DNA of 64,000 nt, taken from contig JAOTYL010000001.1 in the NCBI GenBank assembly GCA_029861865.1, positions 1-64,000 on the forward strand, read 5' to 3'. Of the stretch, positions 33,038-41,352 are shown piece by piece. The stretch's first letter is position 1; every line of letters begins with the position of its first letter. The notes beneath the pieces are model-generated. The model was not told where the DNA came from. It was given only the letters and a program-made list of their open reading frames with translations, and did no database searches. The DNA comes from Myxococcales bacterium (GTDB lineage Bacteria > Myxococcota_A > Polyangia > Polyangiales > Houyiibacteriaceae). The position numbers and the translations under genes were made by a program.

Positions 33038-34810
33038 TCATACCTCGGCGGCTTGGGTCGCTGCGAGCACCTCCTCGACGCTCGTCACTCCAGCGATGAC
33101 CTGACGCGCGCCATCGTCACGCAGCGGTCGCATCCCCTGCTGTTGTGCCACGCGCTGGATGGTTTTGGCGTCACTGTTGTTCAGGATCTCACGACGGACC
33201 GGCTCGTCGATCAACATCATCTCGAAAATCCCGATGCGCCCGCGATAGCCCGTAGCGCTACATGCATCGCAGCCCCCCGGGTGGAAGAACTTGAGGCTGC
33301 CCGTGCTCGTGGGCTCAGGGAGAGTGGCGGGATCGGTGCTCCCGAGCACGGTCGTCGCGGCCACTTTTTTTAGCTCGCCGAGCTTTTGTGGAGCTTCAGA
33401 TGTCTCGATTCCCAGCTCGAGAAGATCCTGCGCGGTCGGCGTGTACGGTATCCGGCACAAGCCACAGAGTCGCCGAACGAGTCGCTGAGCAAGCACCGCC
33501 ATCACCGAAGAGGAGATTTGATAGGGTTGCACGTCCATGTCGACGAGGCGGGTGATCGCGCTCGGTGCGTCGTTGGTGTGGAGCGTGGAAAGGACGAGAT
33601 GGCCCGTGAGGGATGCGTGAATGGCGATCTCCGCCGTCTCGGTATCGCGAATCTCGCCGACCATGATCACGTCTGGGTCTTGTCGGAGGAAGCTTCTCAT
33701 GCCGGAGGCGAAGGTGAGCCCGATCTTCGGTTGCACCTGCATCTGCCCGATACCTCGAAGCTCGTATTCGACGGGATCCTCGGCGGTGAGGATGTTCTTT
33801 TCCGGGGTGTTAATCTTGTTCAGGCACGCATACAGAGTCGTCGTCTTACCGGAGCCGGTGGGGCCGGTGACCAATACGATCCCGTTCGGACGCTGGATCA
33901 GGTGCTCGAGTTGATCGAGCTCGCGTCTCGCGAAACCGAGATCGATCAGGTTGAGCAGGACCTGCTCTTTGTCGAGAAGACGCATCACGACGCGCTCACC
34001 CTTGGCGGTGGGTATGGTGGAAACACGAACATCGACCACCTTGCCGGCGATTTTCTTCGTGATGCGACCGTCCTGTGGCAGCCGCTTCTCGGCAATGTTC
34101 AGACCGGCCTCGATCTTCACGCGGCTGACGATCGACGCGAGGAAACCACGATTGGCTTCCTTTCTCGGCACCAATCGCCCGTCGATGCGATACCGCACGA
34201 CGACCTTTTCATCGGTTGGCTCGATGTGAATGTCCGAAGCTCGCTCTTTGACTGCGGTGTAGAAGAGGTTGTTGACCCAGCGAATGACCGGCGCTTCGTC
34301 GGTCATATCGATCAAGTCGCGAAGCTCCTCGACTTGTTCTCCCTCTTTGGCGTCGGCCAGCGCGGTTTCGTCTTTGCGTTCGTAGACCCGATTGATCGCG
34401 TCATCGATGGCCTCTTCGGACGCAGCAACGGCGACGATTGTCTTGCCGAGCAGAATTCGGAGGTCGTCGATTGGGAAAGGGTCGAGGGGGTTCGCAACGG
34501 CGACGCGAACCGTGCTGTCAGACTCACCCAACGGAAGAACCCTGTTTTGGCGTGCGAAGTTGATTGGAACCGTATCGATGAGCTCCTCGGGGATTTGGTC
34601 CGTCGCGATCTTCTCGACGAACTCCATGCCCACCTCGTCGGCTAGCGCCCTCACGACCTTCCCATCCTCGACGACGTGGGTCGCGACGAGGAAGTCACGC
34701 AGATCGACCGCGCGTTCGGCGGCGCTTTCTAACGCGTGATCGAGCCTATCGGGCTCGAGCGCTCCGCGGCGCACCAAGATCTCTCCGATGTAGCGCTGCT
34801 CGAAGCTCAT
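33038..34810 (-). CDS. gspE: Type II secretion ATPase GspE
   Basis: A 590-residue hexameric ATPase. The N-terminal N1/N2 domains (about 1-170) interact with GspL. The motor domain has Walker A GPTGSGKTTTLYACLN, the Asp box, Walker B DPDVIMVGEIRDTETAE and the His box. Near the end, CGLC and CDAC form the tetracysteine zinc motif of the GspE family. It powers pseudopilus assembly. Only three bases separate it from gspD and gspF. Confidence 0.95.
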   Translation of the reverse strand: MSFEQRYIGEILVRRGALEPDRLDHALESAAERAVDLRDFLVATHVVEDGKVVRALADEVGMEFVEKIATDQIPEELIDTVPINFARQNRVLPLGESDSTVRVAVANPLDPFPIDDLRILLGKTIVAVAASEEAIDDAINRVYERKDETALADAKEGEQVEELRDLIDMTDEAPVIRWVNNLFYTAVKERASDIHIEPTDEKVVVRYRIDGRLVPRKEANRGFLASIVSRVKIEAGLNIAEKRLPQDGRITKKIAGKVVDVRVSTIPTAKGERVVMRLLDKEQVLLNLIDLGFARRELDQLEHLIQRPNGIVLVTGPTGSGKTTTLYACLNKINTPEKNILTAEDPVEYELRGIGQMQVQPKIGLTFASGMRSFLRQDPDVIMVGEIRDTETAEIAIHASLTGHLVLSTLHTNDAPSAITRLVDMDVQPYQISSSVMAVLAQRLVRRLCGLCRIPYTPTAQDLLELGIETSEAPQKLGELKKVAATTVLGSTDPATLPEPTSTGSLKFFHPGGCDACSATGYRGRIGIFEMMLIDEPVRREILNNSDAKTIQRVAQQQGMRPLRDDGARQVIAGVTSVEEVLAATQAAEV

Positions 34811-34813
34811 CCG

Positions 34814-37588
34814 TCAGTCCTCCAACCCTTCGCTTGTTGGGCTCGGCGGAGGTTCTTCTTCGGTGGGCTGCTCGACAGCCGCCGCCGACTCGGCCTCCGT
34901 CTCCGGCTCGATCACGTCGGGCTCCTCCGGTGCGGGTTCCGTCTCAGGCTCAGTCTCAGGCTCCGTTTCGGGCTCGGGCTCGACGTCCGGAGCCACTTCC
35001 GGTTCGTCCGGGAACACGACCGGGGGCGGTGGCGCTCCGGCGCCTTCCTGCAAGTCGGCCTCCGTCGGCTCCATGGCTTCGCGCTCGATGTCTTCCCTGG
35101 CCTCTTCCCCGTTCGGTCCGATCACCAGGGTGTCTTCCTCGAGCTGGGGCTCGGTCGGCACGTATGAACCGATCGGCGCACGTGGCACGTGATCGGGGGG
35201 CGGTTCGAGCTCCGCGGCTTGAGCGAGTCGAATCTCCTCTTCGACCGTATCGATCTCGTTGATGATTTCGGAGACGACACCACGGGTGCGCGAGTAATCG
35301 ATGTGAGGTGTGAATTTGTCTTCGCCGAAGACGAAGTAACGGTCGATCATCTGCTGCCGTTCCTGCATCTTACGCTCGAAGATTTCGCGAAGATCGCCCG
35401 GGTCTCGGATGATGTAGGGCGTTAGGATGAGCAGCAGGTTGGTCTTTTTCTTCTGCTTGTTCGTCTTTCGGAACAGCGCACCGAGAATCGGGATATCACC
35501 GAGGACCGGAACCTTGTCTTCCGTGTTTTGAATCGCGTCGCGCATCAGGCCGCCGATGACGATGGTCTGCTGGTCCCGGACCATGACCTCGGTTCGTGCG
35601 GTTCGACGGTTGATCGACACAACGCCCAACGTCCCCGAGGTCGCGCCCTGCTCGGAGATCTCTTCCTCGATCTCGAGGCGAACTTCGTTGTTCTCATTGA
35701 TGTGCGGGACGACTCGAATTGTCGTGCCCACGTCCTGACGAGCGACGCTACCGAGACCACCGGCGAGTCCGGCAAGAGCGCCAATGTCTTGTCCTCCCGC
35801 CGCCGCGGTGCTCAATGCGCCGAGGCTTCCGGCGCCTGCGAAGGTCCCTGGGGCCACGCCGTTGGTCTGGAGTGGAATGTTCTCGCCCACGCTGATCTCG
35901 GCTTCGGTGTTATCGAGCGCGATGATGTGCGGTGTCGAGAGAACGTCCGCATCACCGGTAGATGCGAGTGCCGTCACGACCACGCCAAAACCCGGGACCG
36001 AGAAGCCAACCAATTGTTGCGAGTTCTCGATCGTTGGGCCGCGCACACCGAGCGCGAGGCCGGTCAGGTTGTTCTGGGTGATGTCGATCGAGGATGGTGC
36101 GTTGAACCCGAACAGCGAAAGGGACCCGTCGGTCGGGAAGTTGCCGGCACCGCCATGAAACGCGAAGCCGAGCTCCGAAGTGCGCTCTACGCCGAGCTCC
36201 ATGACGACCGCCTCAATGAACACCTGTTTGCGCGGCGCGTCGAGGCGTTCGATCACGCGCTTGAGCGCGGTGTAGTCGTGAAGCGATGAAGTGATGACCA
36301 GTGCGTTGGCCGGCTCGTATGCGGTGACCGCGACGGCGCCCTCGAACAAGGAGCCGGAAGGGACTTGTGACGCTGCCGCTCCTCGCTGAAGCGCGGCTGC
36401 GCGGGCAGCTGGGGTACCAGGCGTCGCTCGGGGGCTAGCCGCGCCCACCAATGAGGTCAGTGCTGCGGCGATGTCCGCGGCCGCCCCATGTTGCACGTAG
36501 TGAACGTGAATACGGCCCTCGCCCTCGAGCGGCACATCGAGTTGGCGGATCATCTCGAGGATACGCAGGTAGGCACGCTCCGTTGCAATGATGATCAGTG
36601 AGTTCGTCCGCTCGTCGGCGATGATGTTTCGGATGGCGCTTTCCGCTGTCACGCTGCCGATCACTTGGGCAGTGGCGGCGGCGCCCTTCGCGGCCTTTGC
36701 TGGCTGGGGTTTTCGTTTCGCCCCCGCGGGCGTCGCCGGGGCGTCCTCGGCAGGGAAAATCTCCAGGAGCCGAGCGGCAAGCTCGCCAGCATTCGCGTAG
36801 TGAATCGGCTCGATCCAGGTCTGCGTGCCGCTTCTCGGCAGGTCGACTGCCGCGATGAGCCTCAGCATCCGACGGATCTGGGACCCGGTGTCGGTCATGA
36901 TCAGCATGTTGGTGGGTCCGTAGGAGGTGATGCTCCCTTCACGAGATGCGAATCGAACGAGCAGATTGGTGACATCGTCCGCGGAGACGTTCTCGAGGTG
37001 GTGCATTCGGGTCACGTAGCGGTCGGAAGCAGGAACGGGGGTTCCATCTGAATAGAGCGGAATTGCGGTTCGTTCGACACCGCCGAGCTCTTCGATCTTG
37101 AGGTATCGGCCGGCAGGAACGACCGTGTAGCCGTTGACCTCGAGGACGGAGAGAAACGCTTGGTAGGCTTCCGCGACCGTGACTTTGGTGGGAGCAAACA
37201 CGGTCGCCTTAATCGTTCGAAGCTTGCTCGGCAGAATGAAGCGGCGTCCGGTCATGTTCGAGATCAATCGAACCAGGTCGGCTAGATCGGCCTCTTCCAG
37301 GTTGAAGGTCACCTTCGTTCTCGGCGACATGGCCTTGAACTCGACTCCGGTCTCAAACTGTGGAAGTTCCAGATCCTCGGTGCCCTGGACGAGCGTATCG
37401 ACGCCTTCGTCCTTTTCCGCCTCGGGTTTCGGCTTCGGAGCCGACCCGATTGGAACCGGCGCGCTCGGCAACCTCACTGGCGGAGGTGCTTTGGGTTTCG
37501 CTTCGTCTTCCTGGGCGATGGCTTCGTGTCCTGCACTGAGCAAGAGCGATCCAACGACCAAGCACACAAGATGTTTTCGTAACTTCAC
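34814..37588 (-). CDS. gspD: Type II secretion outer-membrane secretin GspD
   Basis: A 924-residue secretin. A signal peptide (HLVCLVVGSLLLSAG) is followed by a low-complexity Pro/Lys linker, then the N0 domain (VTFNLEEADLADLVRLISN), N1-N3 repeats and the secretin core (STPHIIALDNTEAEISVGENIP, VVPHINENNEVRLEIEEEIS, RDQQTIVIGGLMRD). The C-terminus is an unusual acidic Glu-Pro-Thr-rich tail of about 90 residues (EPETEPETEPETEP). It forms the outer membrane channel. The tail replaces the S-domain expected for a pilotin, so targeting may differ. Confidence 0.93.
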   Translation of the reverse strand: MKLRKHLVCLVVGSLLLSAGHEAIAQEDEAKPKAPPPVRLPSAPVPIGSAPKPKPEAEKDEGVDTLVQGTEDLELPQFETGVEFKAMSPRTKVTFNLEEADLADLVRLISNMTGRRFILPSKLRTIKATVFAPTKVTVAEAYQAFLSVLEVNGYTVVPAGRYLKIEELGGVERTAIPLYSDGTPVPASDRYVTRMHHLENVSADDVTNLLVRFASREGSITSYGPTNMLIMTDTGSQIRRMLRLIAAVDLPRSGTQTWIEPIHYANAGELAARLLEIFPAEDAPATPAGAKRKPQPAKAAKGAAATAQVIGSVTAESAIRNIIADERTNSLIIIATERAYLRILEMIRQLDVPLEGEGRIHVHYVQHGAAADIAAALTSLVGAASPRATPGTPAARAAALQRGAAASQVPSGSLFEGAVAVTAYEPANALVITSSLHDYTALKRVIERLDAPRKQVFIEAVVMELGVERTSELGFAFHGGAGNFPTDGSLSLFGFNAPSSIDITQNNLTGLALGVRGPTIENSQQLVGFSVPGFGVVVTALASTGDADVLSTPHIIALDNTEAEISVGENIPLQTNGVAPGTFAGAGSLGALSTAAAGGQDIGALAGLAGGLGSVARQDVGTTIRVVPHINENNEVRLEIEEEISEQGATSGTLGVVSINRRTARTEVMVRDQQTIVIGGLMRDAIQNTEDKVPVLGDIPILGALFRKTNKQKKKTNLLLILTPYIIRDPGDLREIFERKMQERQQMIDRYFVFGEDKFTPHIDYSRTRGVVSEIINEIDTVEEEIRLAQAAELEPPPDHVPRAPIGSYVPTEPQLEEDTLVIGPNGEEAREDIEREAMEPTEADLQEGAGAPPPPVVFPDEPEVAPDVEPEPETEPETEPETEPAPEEPDVIEPETEAESAAAVEQPTEEEPPPSPTSEGLED

Positions 37589-37622
37589 GATGATTTCCCG
37601 CCTTGGATTCCCTGCAGTCGCG

Positions 37623-38597
37623 TCATTGAATGTTGTATTCGATGGTCATTTCTTTGTTCTGTCTCTTCACGGCTAAGCTGAGCGCGTCCGCCGTGCGCAA
37701 ACGCGAGTAAGCCTCGAGAGCCGTGTCTGGGCTCGTCATGTCGAAACCGTTGATCGTGCGAAGCATGTCGCCGTTGCGAATCCCGAGCTTGCCAAGCAAG
37801 CTAGTTCGACGAATGCCATAGAGCTTCACACCCACGACGCGCCCATCCTCCTCATGCGGGATGACGCGGGCCGTTTTCATGATGCTGCCTTGATTTGCGA
37901 GCACCTTGTCCACGATGCTCCGTTGAATGTTGAATTTCGTGTCGCTCACCTTTTCGATCCCTTGATCGAGCTCTTCGTTGCTGAGCCCCGCATTTCGAGC
38001 GCTCGAAGCGGTGCTGGGTCGAGAGGTGCTCTTGACCGGAAGCGGAAGTGGCTTCGCCCCGGCTTCTTCTTCTGCGAACATCGAGAGCTCACAAGCGCCC
38101 GCGCCAGACGGTTGGACGACCACGCTAGATGCGCGCACCGCGAGCACGTACGAGCCCTCTACGCTCGAACCTTTCCGGTAAAGCATCGTCTTGCCTTCGT
38201 TCCCCGCGATCGCAGCAAAAGACCACTCGGGATCGGTGGGGCTCACGACCGAACCCACCAGCCGTAGCTTGCCGGTACATCGCGGTGCTGGCTTCGATGG
38301 ATCCCACTCGCCCGCCGGTGCGCCTGGGATGGATTCGGCGAGAGGCTCGAGCGTGAGATCACCGCGCGACGAGTCGAAGATGTTGCGTTTGAGGATCACG
38401 GCTGGGTCGCGCTTGCGTAGAAACTCGGGATTCGTGGTGGCGATTCGTGTCCGCGTTCGCGATGACGCCGTCGGATCCCTGTCGAGAAGCTCCGCCGCGA
38501 GGACACGGGTCGTACCCTGCGCTAGGAAGAAAGCGCACAGCGCCAGCGTTGCGAGAATGATCGCTGTCGAAAATCGTTGTTCGCGCGGATTTGCCAC
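37623..38597 (-). CDS. gspC: Type II secretion protein GspC
   Basis: A 324-residue protein linking the inner membrane platform to the GspD secretin: a membrane helix at about 12-30 (AIILATLALCAFFLAQG), the HR homology region around DPAVILKRNIFDSS and the strands after it, and a C-terminal PDZ domain (GVKLYGIRRTSLLGKLGIRNGDMLRTINGFDM). The start is a GTG at 38597 with no Shine-Dalgarno. It is the first gene of the operon, beginning about 15 bases after the -12 element of a sigma-54-type promoter. Confidence 0.9.
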   Translation of the reverse strand: MANPREQRFSTAIILATLALCAFFLAQGTTRVLAAELLDRDPTASSRTRTRIATTNPEFLRKRDPAVILKRNIFDSSRGDLTLEPLAESIPGAPAGEWDPSKPAPRCTGKLRLVGSVVSPTDPEWSFAAIAGNEGKTMLYRKGSSVEGSYVLAVRASSVVVQPSGAGACELSMFAEEEAGAKPLPLPVKSTSRPSTASSARNAGLSNEELDQGIEKVSDTKFNIQRSIVDKVLANQGSIMKTARVIPHEEDGRVVGVKLYGIRRTSLLGKLGIRNGDMLRTINGFDMTSPDTALEAYSRLRTADALSLAVKRQNKEMTIEYNIQ

Positions 38598-38611
38598 CGG
38601 TTACTAGTAGA

Positions 38612-38625
38612 GCAACGCCCGTGCC
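38612..38625 (-). promoter_or_regulatory. Sigma-54-type promoter of the gsp operon
   Basis: On the minus strand the sequence is GGCACGGGCGTTGC, an exact GG-N10-GC match and close to the TGGCAC-N5-TTGC consensus. It lies about 15 bases before the gspC GTG, predicting transcription start at roughly 38600 and an almost leaderless message. The neighbouring upstream gene encodes a GAFTGA-type sigma-54 activator. Confidence 0.65.
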
Positions 38626-38753
38626 GAGTTTGATCCGCAAAAACCCCAATGATCTCAGGCCCTATTGCCCGTTGGGTGCGTTTGTTCTGCGACAACGTGG
38701 CGGGCTTTCCGGGGGGGGTTTGACAAATTGACAGCGCGGACCTGATCGAGCGC

Positions 38754-40112
38754 TCAGGCTGCCTCGTCTCCCTTTTCCGCGCCGAGCTTTCGATAGATCG
38801 TTCGTGCCGAGATTCCGAGCAGTTGAGCGGCGAGTTGTTTGTCGCCTGCCGTGTGCTGCAGCGTGCCGTGGATAACTCGCTGTTCGACCTCGCTAAGCGG
38901 TGTTCCGACCGGAAACGTGAAGGCATCGACTTGCGGTTCGGCGCGCGCCACCGGGTCAGGAAGGTCTTCGAGCTTGATGACCCCGCTGGTATTGAGAACG
39001 ACCGCTCGCTCGATCACGTTTTGAAGCTCTCGCACGTTGCCGGGCCAATCGTATGCAATGAGCTGCTCGAGTGCGCCTTTATCAACGACCAGCGGTTCTT
39101 TTTGGTTCTTGACGCAATACGTTTCAACGAAGTGTTCGGTGAGCAATGCGATGTCTTCGCGGCGTGCTCGGAGTGGTGGACTCGTGAGCGCGATGACGTT
39201 GAGACGGTAATACAGGTCTTCACGAAACTCACCTGCGTCAACTGCGGCACGCAGATCGCGGTTCGTCGCTGCAATGAGCCGGAAGTCAGCCTTCTTGGTT
39301 TGACCACCGACCGGCTGGTACTCGCCCTCTTGCAAGACGCGGAGCAGCTTCACTTGAACGGTGGGCGACAGCTCGCCGATTTCGTCGAGGAACAGGGTGC
39401 CACCTTCAGCCTCCGCAATGCGCCCGCCTCGGCGCGCAATCGCGCCCGTAAATGCGCCTTTTTCGTGACCGAAAAGCTCGGACTCGACGATCGTCTCGGG
39501 AAGCGCGGAAAGATTTACGCCGACGAACTTGCCGCGTCCGCTGTGCTCGTGGATGAAGCGTGCCAGGAGCTCTTTGCCGGTCCCGCTCTCGCCGAGAATC
39601 AATACGTTTGCCGAGGACGGCGCCGCTTGCGTCGCGATCTCCAGCGCATGCCGGAGGGCAGGCGCCGACCCGACGATGTTTCGATCGCTCAACTGCGACA
39701 GTTGTTGGCGGAGGTCTTTGTTTTCGACGACGAGCTGGTGACGCTCAGCCGCTTTGCGAACCGTTTTCACCATGTGTATTCGTTTGAGCGGTTTCTCCAC
39801 GAAGTCGTAAGCTCCGGCCCGCATTGCGTCGACGGCCTTTTCGACCGTACCGAACGCGGTCATCAACACGACCTCGGCGTCGGGGACCACCATCTTCAAC
39901 GCTTTGACCAACTCGATGCCGTTCATCCCAGGCATCATCAAGTCGCTGACAACCACGTGGACCGCGTGTTGGCGACACACATCGAGGGCCTTTTGTCCGC
40001 TCGTGGCGGTCAGGACGGCAAAGCCCTCTCGTTCGAAGATCCTTCGGAGCGACTCGATGTTCGGTGCCTCGTCGTCGACGACGAGCACGGAGATTTCTTT
40101 TGGACCAGTCAT
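38754..40112 (-). CDS. Sigma-54-dependent response regulator (NtrC family)
   Basis: A 452-residue activator: receiver domain (residues 1-120; VLVVDDE, phospho-acceptor Asp about 57 in VVSDLMMPGMNG, conserved Lys later), AAA+ domain with Walker A GESGTGKE, the sigma-54-contacting GAFTGA loop, and GGTLFLDEIGELSP, and a C-terminal Fis-type helix-turn-helix (AAQLLGISARTIYRKLG). It should melt sigma-54 promoters when phosphorylated. The ATG at 40112 was chosen, with GGGAG upstream, over a longer frame. Its gene ends 157 bases before gspC, so control of the secretion operon is likely. No cognate kinase gene is adjacent. Confidence 0.92.
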   Translation of the reverse strand: MTGPKEISVLVVDDEAPNIESLRRIFEREGFAVLTATSGQKALDVCRQHAVHVVVSDLMMPGMNGIELVKALKMVVPDAEVVLMTAFGTVEKAVDAMRAGAYDFVEKPLKRIHMVKTVRKAAERHQLVVENKDLRQQLSQLSDRNIVGSAPALRHALEIATQAAPSSANVLILGESGTGKELLARFIHEHSGRGKFVGVNLSALPETIVESELFGHEKGAFTGAIARRGGRIAEAEGGTLFLDEIGELSPTVQVKLLRVLQEGEYQPVGGQTKKADFRLIAATNRDLRAAVDAGEFREDLYYRLNVIALTSPPLRARREDIALLTEHFVETYCVKNQKEPLVVDKGALEQLIAYDWPGNVRELQNVIERAVVLNTSGVIKLEDLPDPVARAEPQVDAFTFPVGTPLSEVEQRVIHGTLQHTAGDKQLAAQLLGISARTIYRKLGAEKGDEAA

Positions 40113-40136
40113 GCGAGACTCCCTGGCAATCAGTGT

Positions 40137-40159
40137 TGACATAATGTCAGGAAATGACA
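40137..40159. promoter_or_regulatory. Overlapping TGACA/TGTCA palindromes before the response regulator gene
   Basis: TGACATAATGTCA (40137-40149) is a perfect palindrome, and TGTCAGGAAATGACA (40145-40159) is a second inverted repeat sharing its middle half-site. Three TGACA-type half-sites at two spacings, 25-47 bases before the start codon, look like an operator for a dimeric regulator. Confidence 0.5.
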
Positions 40160-40273
40160 AGTCGTCCGTATGTTCTTGCATTACGTAACTCATCGTAATT
40201 ACCTATGTTTAGCGGCACGCATGCCAAAGTCACGCGCCTGCTTTCAGCGCTAACCTGCAATCGGCGAGCCAGA

Positions 40274-41299
40274 TCAGAACAGCAAGGGGAGCTGGGGCCC
40301 GGAGGGCTCGGTCGGTTTTGACGGAACCTCGGGGGCGTAGTTCCGCTCGTGATCGAGCCCGAGCCGATCGCAGTGCAAAGCGAACAGCTGCTCGATGGCG
40401 GCCCACCGAGCCCCTTTGCCGAGCATTCGGGAGCCGAAGTCGCTGTCGCTGATCCGGCCGCCACGGACATCGCGGATTGCGCTCATCACACGTGCGTGGC
40501 GCAAGGGGAACGCGTCGGCCAACCGCTGTTCGAAGATCGGGCCGACTTCGAGCGGAAGACGCAAGAGGATTTTGAATGCACGCTTGGCTCCCGCGTCGTG
40601 TGCGCGTCTCAGGATCTCGGGAATCTGATCGTCGTTTAGCCCTGGGATGATCGGGGCAATCCCGACGGCCGTATCGAGACCGGCGTCCGACAGCAGCCGC
40701 AGCGTCTCGAATCGCTTGCTCGGAGGGCTAGCGAACGGCTCGATCGCCCGCGCATCCTCATCGTTGAAAAAGGGGATGCTGAGTGCGACTCGACAGGAAG
40801 CGCTTTTTTGGAGCTCTTGGAGGATGTCGATATCGCGCCGAACGAGCTTTCCCTTGGTGATGATCGTGACCGGATTGGCATGTTCGACGCAGGCCTCGAG
40901 GCACCCACGTGTCAACGCGTAATGCGCCTCGAGTGGCTGGTAGCAATCAGTGTTACCGGAAAACGCCACGACCTCACGGCGCCAAGATTTCTTTTCGAAC
41001 GTTGCGCGCAGCCGTTCGACGATGTTCACCTTCGCTACGATCTGGCGCTCGAAGTCCGTGCCTGCGCCAAAGCCGAGATAGGGGTGGGTCGGACGCGCAT
41101 AACAGTACGCACACCCGTGAAAACACCCGCGATACGGATTCAGGCTCCAGCGAAAGCCAATATCGGGGCTCTCGTTCTGCGCGAGAGCAGCCTTGGTGTG
41201 CTCCTCGTGTACGCGTAAGTCGGCAGGCGGGGGTACTCCCTCCCACTCCAGATAGGCTTCCTCGAAGCGGTTGGGCGGATTATCGCGGTACCCCGGCAC
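40274..41299 (-). CDS. PA0069-family radical SAM protein
   Basis: A 341-residue radical SAM protein of the PA0069/Rv2578c type, related to spore photoproduct lyases. NPYRGCFHGCAYCYARPTH contains the CxxxCxxC cluster motif, and FSGNTDCYQPLE, VTIITKGKLVRRDIDIL and PIIPGLND are typical later motifs. The C-terminus is conserved (DSDFGSRMLGKGARW). The biochemical reaction of the family is not settled. I chose the GTG at 41299, close to where the family similarity starts (NPPNRFE); a TTG at 41326 is also possible. Confidence 0.88.
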   Translation of the reverse strand: MPGYRDNPPNRFEEAYLEWEGVPPPADLRVHEEHTKAALAQNESPDIGFRWSLNPYRGCFHGCAYCYARPTHPYLGFGAGTDFERQIVAKVNIVERLRATFEKKSWRREVVAFSGNTDCYQPLEAHYALTRGCLEACVEHANPVTIITKGKLVRRDIDILQELQKSASCRVALSIPFFNDEDARAIEPFASPPSKRFETLRLLSDAGLDTAVGIAPIIPGLNDDQIPEILRRAHDAGAKRAFKILLRLPLEVGPIFEQRLADAFPLRHARVMSAIRDVRGGRISDSDFGSRMLGKGARWAAIEQLFALHCDRLGLDHERNYAPEVPSKPTEPSGPQLPLLF

Positions 41300-41333
41300 T
41301 GAACAAAAGTACAGCAACCTCCACAATCACGCA

Positions 41334-41352
41334 AATGGGGACAGTCCCCATT
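41334..41352. repeat. Palindrome with GGGGACAGTCCCC core, third occurrence
   Basis: AAT-GGGGAC-A-GTCCCC-ATT is a perfect palindrome around a central A, overlapping the stop codon of the metallophosphoesterase gene (41351-41353). The 13-base core is the same as at 53-83 and 5990-6020, but the outer arms differ and no hexamer array follows. Confidence 0.85.

Noticed and set aside
33386-34645. 419-residue plus-strand frame inside gspE
   Set aside because: It is an antisense shadow of the ATPase gene, caused by high GC content and codon bias.
38823-40139. 438-residue plus-strand frame opposite the response regulator gene
   Set aside because: It is an antisense shadow of a conserved gene; the protein has no recognisable domain.
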